Assembly: GCF_013409995.1 (NCBI RefSeq) | Contig: NZ_JACCBX010000003.1 | Span: 186,001 to 250,000, forward strand | Length of the DNA: 64,000 nucleotides | Source of the DNA: Neobacillus driksii | GTDB lineage: Bacteria > Bacillota > Bacilli > Bacillales > Cytobacillaceae | Direction: 5' to 3' | Shown: in pieces, positions 51,662-60,628 of the stretch | Position numbering within the stretch: the stretch's first letter is position 1 | How the letters are laid out: every line of letters begins with the position of its first letter | Program-made: the position numbers and the translations under genes | Notes under the pieces: model-generated | Told to the model about the DNA's origin: nothing | Databases searched by the model: none | Seen by the model: only the letters and a program-made list of their open reading frames with translations

Positions 51662-52270
51662 TTACGAAGACTTTTGCTTTCCTTTTTCCAAAAAGTGAAA
51701 ATGGTTTTGAAAGAATGAACCTGCATTTTCTAGCATGCTCCAGCTTACCAGCAGTATTGTAATTAACGAAAACACATCTAGGTAACCAATGGATGCAATC
51801 GGATAAGAAAAATCAAATTTACTAAGATAAAAGGCATAGAGGATCTCCCCTTGCATGGAGCCACTTACAATAATTAACAGTCTGTCTTTTAAAGATGTTT
51901 GTAAAAAAATCGCTAGGCAGCTAAAACAAATTCCCATCATCCATTCCTTTTGAAAAATAACCCAGACGGGATCATAGATGACAAATAAATTAAAGGTAAC
52001 GTATGCAATCGTGACAATGAATGAGCATATAAAGGCATATAGCAGTAATCCGAGCTTTTTCTTACTAAAAATAAAATAAGATAATAGCAGCATAAATAAT
52101 CCGCTAGCGTAAAACTCAAAACTCATAAACACAAAATGTACATTTGAAAGGGTAATCAATACTAAAATGACCGCTGCTAATTTTGAACGATAAGAAATTT
52201 GTTTGTTCATAAAAAAGGTCACATATACCCAAAACACCCAAAGTATCCAATAGAACATTGAACCTTCCAT
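51662..52270 (-). CDS. yphA: YphA family membrane protein
   Basis: 202 residues from ATG 52270 after AGGAGGTG. It has about six membrane helices and short basic loops (MFYWILWVFWVYVTFFM at the N-terminus). It matches YphA by place and length; function is unknown. Its ribosome-binding site region is part of a 15-bp inverted repeat shared with the divergent ypzI gene. Confidence 0.82.
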   Translation of the reverse strand: MEGSMFYWILWVFWVYVTFFMNKQISYRSKLAAVILVLITLSNVHFVFMSFEFYASGLFMLLLSYFIFSKKKLGLLLYAFICSFIVTIAYVTFNLFVIYDPVWVIFQKEWMMGICFSCLAIFLQTSLKDRLLIIVSGSMQGEILYAFYLSKFDFSYPIASIGYLDVFSLITILLVSWSMLENAGSFFQNHFHFLEKGKQKSS

Positions 52271-52274
52271 TATC

Positions 52275-52374
52275 ACACACCTCCTACTATGTCCATTATC
52301 GGTATTCTTTATGTAGTTCATACTTCCCTGAATAATCTTTCCTCAACAAAATCATGTTAATAGTAGGAGGTGTG
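52275..52374. repeat. 15-bp inverted repeat around the yphA/ypzI divergent gap
   Basis: ATAGTAGGAGGTGTG (52360-52374) in front of ypzI has its exact inverted copy at 52276-52290 in front of yphA. Each copy contains the AGGAGG of its gene. The match is longer than a ribosome-binding site alone would need. Confidence 0.8.
52330..52359 (+). promoter_or_regulatory. Candidate forespore (sigma G/F) promoter of ypzI
   Basis: GAATA (52330-52334), 18 bases, then CATGTTA (52353-52359). Both boxes fit the sigma G consensus (GHATR, N17-18, CATNNTA). The predicted start is very near the AGGAGG at 52365-52370, so the leader would be minimal. Confidence 0.55.
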
Positions 52375-52379
52375 GAGAA

Positions 52380-52523
52380 ATGGGAAAGGATCGACAAGAA
52401 AAAAAGTTAAAAGCAAGTGGTAAAGTTGAATCAGACCGAGATCAGGCGCTGCATTACCCTGGTGCAACTAAGCTTCAAAGCCCTGAAGAGGCACGTGGAT
52501 TAAACGATAATAAGTATAGTTGA
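52380..52523 (+). CDS. ypzI: YpzI family small protein, probable spore protein
   Basis: A 47-residue, hydrophilic, charged peptide, MGKDRQEKKLKASGKVESD... with the conserved ending SPEEARGLNDNKYS. It matches YpzI in the same place in B. subtilis. Size, composition and the forespore-type promoter resemble minor small acid-soluble spore proteins (inference). AGGAGG lies 9 bases before the ATG. A strong convergent terminator follows. Confidence 0.82.
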   Translation: MGKDRQEKKLKASGKVESDRDQALHYPGATKLQSPEEARGLNDNKYS

Positions 52524-52525
52524 CA

Positions 52526-52560
52526 AAAATAAGCTCCCGCTTACTGCGGGAGCTTATTTT
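52526..52560. terminator. Bidirectional terminator between ypzI and fni
   Basis: A 15-bp perfect stem, AAAATAAGCTCCCGC with GCGGGAGCTTATTTT, and a TTACT loop. The fni stop codon lies inside it. Confidence 0.9.
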
Positions 52561-53612
52561 ATAGTACGCTGGCTGTATATTTTTGTATCGATTCCCCTTT
52601 GAGTTAACCAATGGTGAATTTGACCTGATATCATCAATGGCGCTCTTTGCAGTTCTTGAATAGATTTAGCTCCTAAAGCTGTCATAATCATTGTTAACTC
52701 ATTATGAAGTGCCGAGATTTCTTCATATAGAGCCTCTATTCCCTGTTCAACGAGGATTTTTAAGAAAAAGCCTGCAAAGCCGATCGCACTAGCTCCCAAC
52801 GCTATTCCTTTAGCAAGTTCATCACTAGTAGTAACACCGCCAGAACCAATGATTGAAATCGATTTCGAGGCATATGAAGCTTCAGATATAGAGATGGCTG
52901 TGGGAATTCCCCATTGATTGAAAAAAGCTTGAGATTTTTCATTGCGCTTGTTTTCTATTTGAGCAAAATTTGTTCCACCGAACCCACCAATGTCCACAAT
53001 TGAAACCCCTATGGATAAAAGAGACTCAACCGTTTCTTTACTCATACCGAAGCCTACTTCCTTCACTATAACAGGGACATTTACCTCTTTTACAATTGCT
53101 TCTATTCTTTTTAGAGCGCCAAAAAATTCCCGGTCCCCTTCCGGCATCGTCAGTTCCTGAATTACGTTTAAATGCACCTGCAGGGCATTGGCTTCAATCA
53201 TGTCTATAGCCTTTTTTGCTTGATCAGGAATAGCTTCACTCCCTAAATTGGCAATTAATACACCAGAAGGGTTTTCTTTTCGTACTACTTCATATGTATA
53301 GCTTTCAGATTTATCTTTCAGTGCTGACATTTGTGAGCCCACTGCCATAGCAAGGCCTGCTTCCTTCGCCACAATAGCAAGCTGCTTGTTAAGGTCATAG
53401 GTTTTCTCACCACCGCCACCTGTCATAGCATTGATAAAAATTGGCGAACTTAAAGAAAGTTCGCCAATTTTTTGCTGAAAGGTTACATCTGAAACATTCA
53501 TGTTTGGTAAACTTTGATGAATAAATTGAACATCATCAAATGCTGTAGACCGCTTTTGCCCTGTTTCTAGAGCATAGCGAATATGATCCCATTTCCGTTC
53601 AGATCTAGACAC
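52554..53612 (-). CDS. fni: Isopentenyl-diphosphate delta-isomerase, type II
   Basis: FMN- and NADPH-dependent interconversion of IPP and DMAPP; called ypgA or fni in B. subtilis. 352 residues, TIM barrel. [57 protein letters not shown] (metal-binding Glu) and [31 protein letters not shown] are the family blocks. It lies 12 bases after the S1-domain gene. Confidence 0.96.
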   Translation of the reverse strand: MSRSERKWDHIRYALETGQKRSTAFDDVQFIHQSLPNMNVSDVTFQQKIGELSLSSPIFINAMTGGGGEKTYDLNKQLAIVAKEAGLAMAVGSQMSALKDKSESYTYEVVRKENPSGVLIANLGSEAIPDQAKKAIDMIEANALQVHLNVIQELTMPEGDREFFGALKRIEAIVKEVNVPVIVKEVGFGMSKETVESLLSIGVSIVDIGGFGGTNFAQIENKRNEKSQAFFNQWGIPTAISISEASYASKSISIIGSGGVTTSDELAKGIALGASAIGFAGFFLKILVEQGIEALYEEISALHNELTMIMTALGAKSIQELQRAPLMISGQIHHWLTQRGIDTKIYSQRTIK

Positions 53613-53624
53613 TTCATATCACCA

Positions 53625-54764
53625 TTATTTTCCCAGATTCTTTAATTTGTCGCCAATCATTTCACCAAGCTGGAATCCTTTTGATTCCTCTGGAAGTTCG
53701 TAATCAAAATTTTCTTCCACATCTTTTTCAAGAAGATCTTTGATACTTAATGATAGTCGCTGCTCTTGTTCGTTTGCATCTAGTACTTTCACTTGTACCT
53801 CTTGCTCTTCTTTCAATACCTCATGTGGTGTACCAATATGCTTATGAGCTATTTGTGAGATATGCACGAGGCCTTCAACGCCAGGGAATACTTCTACGAA
53901 CGCACCATAAGAAACCAATCTCTTGACTGTTCCTGTTAATGTGCTGCCCTTAGGTGCTTTCTCAGCTATATCAGACCATGGTCCTGGCTGTGTTTCTTTA
54001 ATAGATAAAGAAATTCTTTCATTATCACGATCTACATTTAGAACCTTAACTTTTACTTTTTGACCTTCTTGAACTACATCTGATGGTTTTTCAATATGTT
54101 GATATGATAATTGAGAAATATGAACAAGGCCATCGATACCGCCAATATCAACGAATGCTCCAAAATCTGTAATTCTTTGAACTGTTCCATCAATTATTGA
54201 TCCAGGAGTAATCGAGTTAAGTAGGTTTTTCTTTTGTTTTCCCTTTTCTTCCTCCACCACTGCACGATGTGAAAGAATAAGACGATTTTTCTCTTTATCC
54301 AGCTCAACAATCTTAAAAGTCAAATTTTTACCTTTATAATCTGAAAAATCTTCGACAAAATGAGCTTCTACTAAAGATGCGGGTACAAAGCCTCGAACGC
54401 CAAGATCAACGACAAGACCTCCCTTTACTACATCCTTTACTTCGGTTTCAAAGACCTCTCCACTATTAAAAAGATTTTCCAGATTAACCCAAGCCTTTTC
54501 AGCGTCTACTTTTCTTTTTGATAATACAAGAGCATCCTCTTCTACTTTTAATACCTCAAGTTCTAGTTCATCACCTTCTGAAACAACATCAGAGGCCTTT
54601 TCAACATGAATGCTAGAAAGTTCACTGATTGGGATAATACCATCATGTTTACTATCCTTAATATTTACGATTACCTGTTTTTCTTCTACCTTTGTAACTT
54701 GTCCAGTGACTTTATCACCAATGGTATAATTTTTTACTTCTACTTGGTTCATTTCTTCCGACAT
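53625..54764 (-). CDS. rpsA: S1 RNA-binding domain protein (30S ribosomal protein S1 homologue)
   Basis: 379 residues with four S1 domains at about 15-85, 102-168, 188-257 and 273-343. The third and fourth are the most canonical (GSIIDGTVQRITDFGAFVDIGGIDGLVHISQLS and GSTLTGTVKRLVSYGAFVEVFPGVEGLVHISQIA). It is the Bacillus ypfD type, shorter than the six-domain E. coli S1, and its role in translation in Firmicutes is unsettled. TAAGGAGGAATACAT precedes the ATG. Confidence 0.93.
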   Translation of the reverse strand: MSEEMNQVEVKNYTIGDKVTGQVTKVEEKQVIVNIKDSKHDGIIPISELSSIHVEKASDVVSEGDELELEVLKVEEDALVLSKRKVDAEKAWVNLENLFNSGEVFETEVKDVVKGGLVVDLGVRGFVPASLVEAHFVEDFSDYKGKNLTFKIVELDKEKNRLILSHRAVVEEEKGKQKKNLLNSITPGSIIDGTVQRITDFGAFVDIGGIDGLVHISQLSYQHIEKPSDVVQEGQKVKVKVLNVDRDNERISLSIKETQPGPWSDIAEKAPKGSTLTGTVKRLVSYGAFVEVFPGVEGLVHISQIAHKHIGTPHEVLKEEQEVQVKVLDANEQEQRLSLSIKDLLEKDVEENFDYELPEESKGFQLGEMIGDKLKNLGK

Positions 54765-54891
54765 ATGTATTCCTCCTTAATCCAATTACTGCTAATAAAT
54801 TATATAATATCAAAATGATAAACGAGTGAATATTCTAATAAAATCTCTTTTTATTAACTTCTTACAAATAGCTTATTTTGTCAAGCAGAAC

Positions 54892-55473
54892 CTATCGGTG
54901 CTCTTTAATAAGTTTATCTATTTCTGACATTATTAATTCAGTCACCTGCTCCGCAGAGGCTTTTACAGCCCTCATTTCATCCATTGCAATCGGTTTTCCA
55001 TAAACAACCTTTAACGTTTTTAAACTTTTGTATGGTCCAATTATTGCGCATGGGACCACATCCGCTTCCGTTCTAAGGGCAAAAAAACCCGCTCCCGATA
55101 GCCCTTTGCCAATTTCACCTGTTTTACTTCTAGTCCCTTCGGGGAACAGACCGAAAACATTTCCGTCTTTTAATACCTTTAATCCAGCTCTTAATGATTC
55201 CCTGTCCCCTTTCCCTCTTTTTACAGGGAAAGCGTTGCAATTTCTAACGATATTACCCAATACAGGAACCTTGAATAGTTCTTCCTTTGCCATAAAATGG
55301 ACAGGTCTTGGAGCCGTAATCCCCACTACTAAAGGGTCAAAATTATGGATATGGTTAGTACACAGCAGGACCCCGCCTTCTTTAGGGAAATACTCTAATC
55401 CACTAACTTCAATTCGATACCACGGTTTAAAAACACCAGCAACAACTGATCTTGCAAACGAATAAAACGTCAC
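54892..55473 (-). CDS. plsC: 1-acyl-sn-glycerol-3-phosphate acyltransferase
   Basis: Second acylation step of phosphatidic acid synthesis. 193 residues. The catalytic NHxxxxD is CTNHIHNFDPLVV. The glycerol-phosphate site is FPEGTRSKTGEIGKG. One N-terminal hydrophobic/amphipathic segment attaches it to the membrane. The start is GTG 55473, preceded by GGTTGGAT. It follows cmk by 2 bases. Confidence 0.95.
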   Translation of the reverse strand: MTFYSFARSVVAGVFKPWYRIEVSGLEYFPKEGGVLLCTNHIHNFDPLVVGITAPRPVHFMAKEELFKVPVLGNIVRNCNAFPVKRGKGDRESLRAGLKVLKDGNVFGLFPEGTRSKTGEIGKGLSGAGFFALRTEADVVPCAIIGPYKSLKTLKVVYGKPIAMDEMRAVKASAEQVTELIMSEIDKLIKEHR

Positions 55474-55475
55474 AC

Positions 55476-56150
55476 TTATCCAACCCTTTCATGCACGAGA
55501 TCCATAATTTTTTCTACTACTTCTGGGATGGTCAAAGATGTTGTGTCAATTTCAATTGCGTCGTCAGCTTTTCTTAATGGGGCAAATTCACGTTCTGAAT
55601 CTATTTTATCACGACGGGCAATTTCTTCCTTTAATTGTTCTAAATCGGAAGGATAGCCTTTTTGTAAATTTTCCGTATGTCGTCTTACCGCTCTTTCCTC
55701 TACACTTGCAAGTAGAAAAACCTTTACCTCCGCATTTGGAAGTACATGTGTCCCAATGTCCCTGCCATCCATCACAACCCCTCCGTTTACGGCAAAGGAC
55801 TGCTGCATTCTAACCATTTCTTCACGAACCTTTTGATGCTTGGCTACAATCGAAACAGAATTTGTAACTGTTGATGAACGAATTTCTTCTGTTACTTCTT
55901 GATTATCAAGAAACACCAATTGACCATTTGGTGAAGGGAATAATTCTAATTTTGTTGCTAATAGAGTGTCTAACAGTGAATTTTCATCTTCTAAGTTAAG
56001 GTTATTTACCAGTGCTTTATATGTTAGGGCACGATACATTGCACCAGTATCAATATATATGTAAGATAACTTTTCTGCCACAACTTTTGCCACCGTGCTC
56101 TTACCCGCTGCGGCAGGTCCATCAATTGCGATTGATAATTTTTTTTCCAT
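55476..56150 (-). CDS. cmk: Cytidylate kinase
   Basis: Phosphorylates CMP and dCMP. 224 residues from ATG 56150 after TAGGAGGATTT. The P-loop is [64 protein letters not shown] and [26 protein letters not shown] are the CMP-specific blocks. It is the first gene of cmk-plsC. Confidence 0.97.
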   Translation of the reverse strand: MEKKLSIAIDGPAAAGKSTVAKVVAEKLSYIYIDTGAMYRALTYKALVNNLNLEDENSLLDTLLATKLELFPSPNGQLVFLDNQEVTEEIRSSTVTNSVSIVAKHQKVREEMVRMQQSFAVNGGVVMDGRDIGTHVLPNAEVKVFLLASVEERAVRRHTENLQKGYPSDLEQLKEEIARRDKIDSEREFAPLRKADDAIEIDTTSLTIPEVVEKIMDLVHERVG

Positions 56151-56280
56151 AAATCCTCCTAAGTAACTCATGTTCGTCTGGTATGCTCATATTTATTTTA
56201 CCATAAGAAAGCTGAATGCCTCTTTTTTTTAGCATTATTATATTTGATTTTCTTTTATACTGTTCCCATTTTGAGAATAA

Positions 56281-56306
56281 AAAAAAAGCAGGCATCCTGC
56301 TTTTAA
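56281..56306 (-). terminator. Terminator of ypfB
   Basis: AAAAGCAGG pairs with CCTGCTTTT across CAT and is followed by a T run of about 8 on the minus strand. It overlaps the ypfB stop codon. Confidence 0.85.
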
Positions 56307-56479
56307 TCACTAAACGTTTGGAGAATCTCGGTAAATGTATTTTCATTTACACCTTCATATTTTGTTAACTGTTCTAATTGTGGAAAAATATCTAGTTGAT
56401 GTAAGAATAGCTGAGCGAAAAAAAGAAAGATAAATTGGATAATAATTACCTTTATTAAGATTCGTTCTACAATTTTCAT
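56303..56479 (-). CDS. ypfB: YpfB family small membrane protein (DUF5359-like)
   Basis: 58 residues, MKIVERILIKVIIIQFIFLFFAQLFL..., with one membrane helix (about 7-26) and a short acidic outer part (QLTKYEGVNENTFTE). The pattern -ER-LIK- ... -YEGV- matches the YpfB type beside cmk. Function is unknown. GGAGTGAT precedes the ATG but is buried in a perfect hairpin (56480-56523). Confidence 0.8.
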   Translation of the reverse strand: MKIVERILIKVIIIQFIFLFFAQLFLHQLDIFPQLEQLTKYEGVNENTFTEILQTFSD

Positions 56480-56523
56480 ACCATCACTCCAATTCCAATT
56501 ACTACTATTATTGGAGTGATGGT
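56480..56523 (-). promoter_or_regulatory. Perfect hairpin sequestering the ypfB ribosome-binding site
   Basis: ACCATCACTCCAAT (56480-56493 on the plus strand) and ATTGGAGTGATGGT (56510-56523) are exact inverted repeats of 14 bp with a 16-base loop. In the minus-strand RNA the 3' arm contains the ypfB Shine-Dalgarno and ends at the base before the ATG. It lies between the ypeB stop and ypfB. Confidence 0.75.
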
Positions 56524-56542
56524 ATATTTTTATTCTAATACC

Positions 56543-57895
56543 TTAGATAACCTCGTCGTAGACTTCTTCAGCATTTTTCATTTTTTCTACTTCTTCTTCG
56601 ACACCGTCTATTGCATTGATAAAGATTCTATAGGTATCGTCTCCTATAGTTCCTAGGAATTCATAACATAGTACTTCTTTGTTTAGATCGTTCACAATAA
56701 CTGCTTGTCTCTCTTCCATCACTTTAAAGTTAGGGTTTACCTTTGCTCGAGCTTGTTCACTGGTTAGCACTGGTTTTTCAATTTCTCTAGTATCGTTTAA
56801 TGATTTTAAATACTCTTCTGCTGAGAAACCAATTATGTTACCATTGTCGAGCGCTACTTCTACTTTGATTGCCTCAGGATAGATTCTAATATTATTTTCA
56901 GTGGTGACAAAATTAAATACACCTGTATTATCATATTGAGTGCTCTCAAATAACTCTAGATTTTTATAACCATTTTCCTTTAGAAACGCTGCAGCCTTTA
57001 GATTTGCATCATTTAGGCTAATCTTTTGCTTGTTTACTTCTCTGTGATTTATAAACCATACAGGATATCCAGCTTTCTTCGTAATATCTATGTTCCCCTC
57101 TTGACCAGTGTCCTTATTTCTTACCGAAATACTATAAAAACCGTAATCTGATCCCTTACCATTCTCTGTTACTTTAACCTCAGCAGTTCCATCAAATCCC
57201 ATGTATTTTTTTGCAATGGTTACCGCTTCTTTTTTATTTATGGTTTTCCCTTTAATATTCTTGAAATTATCATCTTTCTTTTGCATGTTAGCGAAAGTCG
57301 GACCAAAGTCGCTTTCGTCATAGCCTGATACGGTTTTTTCAACTGTTTTAAATCCATCGATAATCGTATTGTCGGTTTGTTCTTTTCCTGATGCCAATGC
57401 AAGTTCGACATCCATCCAGCGCAGGTTATTTTCCAGTACCATATGCTGGACTTTACGCAACTCACTTTGAATGTCACCAGATTGCTTGTATAAAACCTTT
57501 AATGTTTCATACTCTTCCTCTGACAAGGGTTCTTTATCTAGATCTCTTACTGCCGTTTGATAACTAAACTTCCCAATTTTAGATAAAAACTCTTCCGTTT
57601 TATTAAATGGAAGCAATGTCAGCGGCAGCTGTCCTACATCACTATGTGCTTCAGAGGTTAGTCTCCAAACTTCCACGAGTGAAGGGGATAAAGAATGCCT
57701 AGAATTCATTGCAAGAGTCGATCCAATTTTATCGTGAAGTAAATCCATTCCATAGGTTAGATCATGAAAAGCCCGTTGATAATTATTTTCAGCATTTATA
57801 AGAATCGCATTTTTCTCCCGATGTTCTTGATATCCCCAATAGGCTGTACCCGCAACACCTACTGCTAGAACACCAATAATTATTCCTCTTATCAT
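56543..57895 (-). CDS. ypeB: Germination protein YpeB
   Basis: 450 residues. An N-terminal uncleaved signal anchor (residues 2-20), a helical N-domain, and C-terminal PepSY-type repeats (AEVKVTENGKGSDYGFYSISV, VALDNGNIIGFSAEEYLKS, YRIFINAIDGVEEEVEKM). YpeB is needed to place and stabilise SleB in the dormant spore. It lies 12 bases after sleB as in all Bacillus sleB-ypeB operons. Confidence 0.96.
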   Translation of the reverse strand: MIRGIIIGVLAVGVAGTAYWGYQEHREKNAILINAENNYQRAFHDLTYGMDLLHDKIGSTLAMNSRHSLSPSLVEVWRLTSEAHSDVGQLPLTLLPFNKTEEFLSKIGKFSYQTAVRDLDKEPLSEEEYETLKVLYKQSGDIQSELRKVQHMVLENNLRWMDVELALASGKEQTDNTIIDGFKTVEKTVSGYDESDFGPTFANMQKKDDNFKNIKGKTINKKEAVTIAKKYMGFDGTAEVKVTENGKGSDYGFYSISVRNKDTGQEGNIDITKKAGYPVWFINHREVNKQKISLNDANLKAAAFLKENGYKNLELFESTQYDNTGVFNFVTTENNIRIYPEAIKVEVALDNGNIIGFSAEEYLKSLNDTREIEKPVLTSEQARAKVNPNFKVMEERQAVIVNDLNKEVLCYEFLGTIGDDTYRIFINAIDGVEEEVEKMKNAEEVYDEVI

Positions 57896-57907
57896 CCAAT
57901 CACCCCT

Positions 57908-58789
57908 CTATTCACAAAAAATATGTTTCCCAATTCGTTTTATTTGTGGTCTTGACCAAATCCACTTGCTCGTAGCTGTTGCAGGATTAAAATAATAAAG
58001 GGCATTCCCAGTAGGATCAATACCATTAATTGCATCTAAAACTGCTTTTTTTGCTGTTTCATTCGGAGTAAGCCAAATTTGCCCATCAGCAACTGCAGTA
58101 AAAGCACCGGGTTCGAAAATAACGCCTGATACAGTGTTAGGAAAGGAGGCGCTATTTACTCTATTAAGGATAACGGCTGCTACTGCTACTTGACCTGTAT
58201 ATGGTTCACCCCTCGATTCTCCATAAACAGCATTTGCCATTAATTGTATATCATTACTTGAGAATCCACCTGGAGTATTAGCCGCAGTTGGTTTAGATGG
58301 TGCTGCTTTAGGAGCAGGCGCAGCCGGTTTTGGACCAGGCGCTTTAGCAGCAGGTGCCTTGGCTGGAGTTTTAGCCGGTGCATTTGGCTGTGGTGCACTC
58401 TGCTTTTTTTGGTCTACTCCACCGTAATGTGTAAATTTATTGCCTTTATTGATTTGTTCCTTTACAAATTGTTTGTTATATTTACTTGCCTTGACCAATT
58501 TTGCCTTTGTTTCTGTACCTGCTAAACCATCGATTGGTAATCCGAACTCATACTGGAAATTCCTTAATGCCCAGTAGGTGCTCCAACCGAACACTCCATC
58601 AATTTTCTTATTGTAAAAACCCAAATACTGAAGTCTAGATTGAAGCTCGATAACATCATCTCCAACCGAACCTTGTTGGATAACTTGATTAGAGAATGCA
58701 AATACCCTGTTGCTCTCTAAAAATGTAAATGGCATTATACAAAGGAAGAATAAGAGTGGAATAATCCATTTCACGATTTTCTTCTTCAT
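57908..58789 (-). CDS. sleB: Spore cortex-lytic enzyme SleB
   Basis: Lytic transglycosylase that degrades cortex peptidoglycan during germination. 293 residues from ATG 58789. It has a signal peptide, then a peptidoglycan-binding domain (GSVGDDVIELQSRLQYLGFYNKKIDGVFGWSTYWALRNFQ), an Ala/Pro/Lys linker, and the SleB/CwlJ catalytic domain with NAVYGESRGEPYTGQVAVAAVILNRV (catalytic Glu). A sigma G promoter is expected. GAATA at 58860-58856 with an AAAAATA box 17 bases on is only a weak fit. Confidence 0.96.
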   Translation of the reverse strand: MKKKIVKWIIPLLFFLCIMPFTFLESNRVFAFSNQVIQQGSVGDDVIELQSRLQYLGFYNKKIDGVFGWSTYWALRNFQYEFGLPIDGLAGTETKAKLVKASKYNKQFVKEQINKGNKFTHYGGVDQKKQSAPQPNAPAKTPAKAPAAKAPGPKPAAPAPKAAPSKPTAANTPGGFSSNDIQLMANAVYGESRGEPYTGQVAVAAVILNRVNSASFPNTVSGVIFEPGAFTAVADGQIWLTPNETAKKAVLDAINGIDPTGNALYYFNPATATSKWIWSRPQIKRIGKHIFCE

Positions 58790-58860
58790 GGTTAAGTAAC
58801 CCCCAGTTGTAAATCTTTTTAGATGTAAACCTATTTTTTGTCTTAATGGCAAATTTATTC

Positions 58861-58889
58861 AAAAAAAACCCCCTTCATTTAGGAATGAA
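58861..58889 (-). terminator. Terminator of prsW
   Basis: On the minus strand CTTTCATT pairs with AATGAAGG (one bulge) across CCTA, then GGG and T8. It overlaps the last codons of prsW. Confidence 0.75.
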
Positions 58890-59568
58890 AGGAATTTTGA
58901 GTAGAATATTGTTTTTTCTTATGGTTAGTCGTTAGTATTCTTGCAAGCTTAACCTTCCTTAAACCAAACCACCAAAGGAAGATCATAAAAGGCAAAATAA
59001 TATATAGCCAGTTTTCTTGTGAAATTAAAATGTAATCATATAATCCATGAAGAATGAATGGTAAAAATAAGGAGATTATTACCCATTTTGCCTTTTTTCC
59101 TTCTGTAAATTTTGCTTTACCAATATAAAATCCCATAATGACTCCGAATAAAGCATGGCTCGATACAGGGAGAAGTGCCCGCGCCATGGCATGTTCGATT
59201 CCATTGGCAATCAAATAAAAAATATTTTCTACTGTCGCAAAGCCAAGTGATACGGCCACCCCATATACAATACCATCAAATGGCTCATCTAACTCAACGT
59301 GCTGGTAAATAGCATAGAAAAGGATAAACCATTTGAAAAATTCTTCCAGAAGGCTCGAGGAAAGGAATGCTTCAATGAATCCAGATTTAATTATATTCTC
59401 TGTATGAAGTACATGCTGAATAAACATTATGGGAAACACTAGCAGAGCACCAAACATAAATGTTCTTAAAACTACTAATATAGGCTCTGACTCATATTCA
59501 TCTTTTAAATAAAAATAACTTAATAAGGCCAGTCCGGGGGCAATACCGGCTGATAATATTCCCAGCAT
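58879..59568 (-). CDS. prsW: PrsW family intramembrane protease
   Basis: A membrane protease that in B. subtilis makes the first cut in anti-sigma factor RsiW. 229 residues with about seven to eight membrane helices. Motifs are EEFFKWF (the EExxK/EExF type), [13 protein letters not shown] and HGLYDYIL. It is monocistronic or follows ansA after 95 bases. The partner RsiW is not in this window. Confidence 0.93.
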   Translation of the reverse strand: MLGILSAGIAPGLALLSYFYLKDEYESEPILVVLRTFMFGALLVFPIMFIQHVLHTENIIKSGFIEAFLSSSLLEEFFKWFILFYAIYQHVELDEPFDGIVYGVAVSLGFATVENIFYLIANGIEHAMARALLPVSSHALFGVIMGFYIGKAKFTEGKKAKWVIISLFLPFILHGLYDYILISQENWLYIILPFMIFLWWFGLRKVKLARILTTNHKKKQYSTQNSFHS

Positions 59569-59663
59569 GGTTAATCCTCATTTCAAATCAATTCGTTACT
59601 TTCATCCTAACATGATATTGTGATTAATTAAATGAAAGATTATATCCATTTAGTAATTGCCGC

Positions 59664-60620
59664 TTAAAAATTTATTTTCTTTAGTCCGCTGGCTAGTGCT
59701 ACTGCTAATTTTATTCTAGCTTTTTTAGAATCATTATCACTGCCTAGGATTACACCCTTATTGTAAAGGTCATAGGCACTGCCTTTATAGTCATAAGTCG
59801 TATACACCGACCCTTCTTCAGCACTTGTTGTGATTACTAAGACGATTCCCTCTGAAAGTGATTTTTCTATTTCCTCCATCATTTGTGGTGCTACTTGACC
59901 ACGTCCAACACCTTCAAGAATCATTCCTTTTACCCCTGATTCCCTCGCAGCCTTAATAAATTTACCATCAGCACCGATATAACATTTTACGATATCTACT
60001 TGAGGAATAGGTGATTGAATAGAAAAATATTCTCTTTTTATTGGCTTTTGAAAGATATGTACTGCATCATTATCGATAATTCCAAGATAACCAAATCCAA
60101 AAACGTTAAATCCTTGGATATTAGACGCATGTTCTTTTTTTACATATCGGGCAGCAAATATTCGTTCATTGAACACGACAACTGCACCTGCATTCAATAA
60201 ATCCGTTGAACAGGCTGAATAAATAGCATGCCTCAGATTAATGAAGACATCACTACCTAAATCCTCTGGAGAGCGTTGCGAGCCAGTGATTACAACCGGC
60301 CGCGGGTCCCTGATAGTTAAATCAAGAAAATAGGCGGTTTCCTCCATGGTATCTGTACCGTGAGTAACAACAACTCCCGAAATCCCTTCATCCTCAAAAT
60401 ACTTTTCAATTTTATTTTTCAATGCGACTAAATCTTCAAACGTAATATGAATGCTGGCCTTTTGAAATACTGATTCCACAATGACTTCAATGTCTGTAGG
60501 AAGATTACACATTGCGGCAAGTTCTTCACCGGTTAACTCGCCCGAAGCTAATTTTCCAGAGTCCTTATTGGGTTTACTGGCAATGGTACCTCCTGTTGTT
60601 AACAAAACTACTTTTTTCAT
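59664..60620 (-). CDS. ansA: L-asparaginase
   Basis: Hydrolyses asparagine to aspartate and ammonia. 318 residues from ATG 60620 after GGGGTGAAG. Both catalytic Thr motifs are intact: TTGGTIASK and VVTHGTDTMEETAYFLDLT. RPVVITGSQRSPEDLGSD follows. There is no signal peptide, so it is cytoplasmic. The gene overlaps or abuts ypdA. In B. subtilis the asparaginase gene is elsewhere. Confidence 0.95.
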   Translation of the reverse strand: MKKVVLLTTGGTIASKPNKDSGKLASGELTGEELAAMCNLPTDIEVIVESVFQKASIHITFEDLVALKNKIEKYFEDEGISGVVVTHGTDTMEETAYFLDLTIRDPRPVVITGSQRSPEDLGSDVFINLRHAIYSACSTDLLNAGAVVVFNERIFAARYVKKEHASNIQGFNVFGFGYLGIIDNDAVHIFQKPIKREYFSIQSPIPQVDIVKCYIGADGKFIKAARESGVKGMILEGVGRGQVAPQMMEEIEKSLSEGIVLVITTSAEEGSVYTTYDYKGSAYDLYNKGVILGSDNDSKKARIKLAVALASGLKKINF

Positions 60621-60628
60621 AAAATACT

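Noticed and set aside
56122..56346. 74-codon minus-strand frame between cmk and ypfB
   Set aside because: It overlaps the cmk start and ypfB end in another frame and crosses a strong terminator. The ypfB frame has the ribosome-binding site and family pattern.
58830..58860. Sigma G promoter of sleB
   Set aside because: The -35 GAATA is perfect but the -10 box (AAAAATA) lacks the CAT core, so I mention it only in the gene entry.
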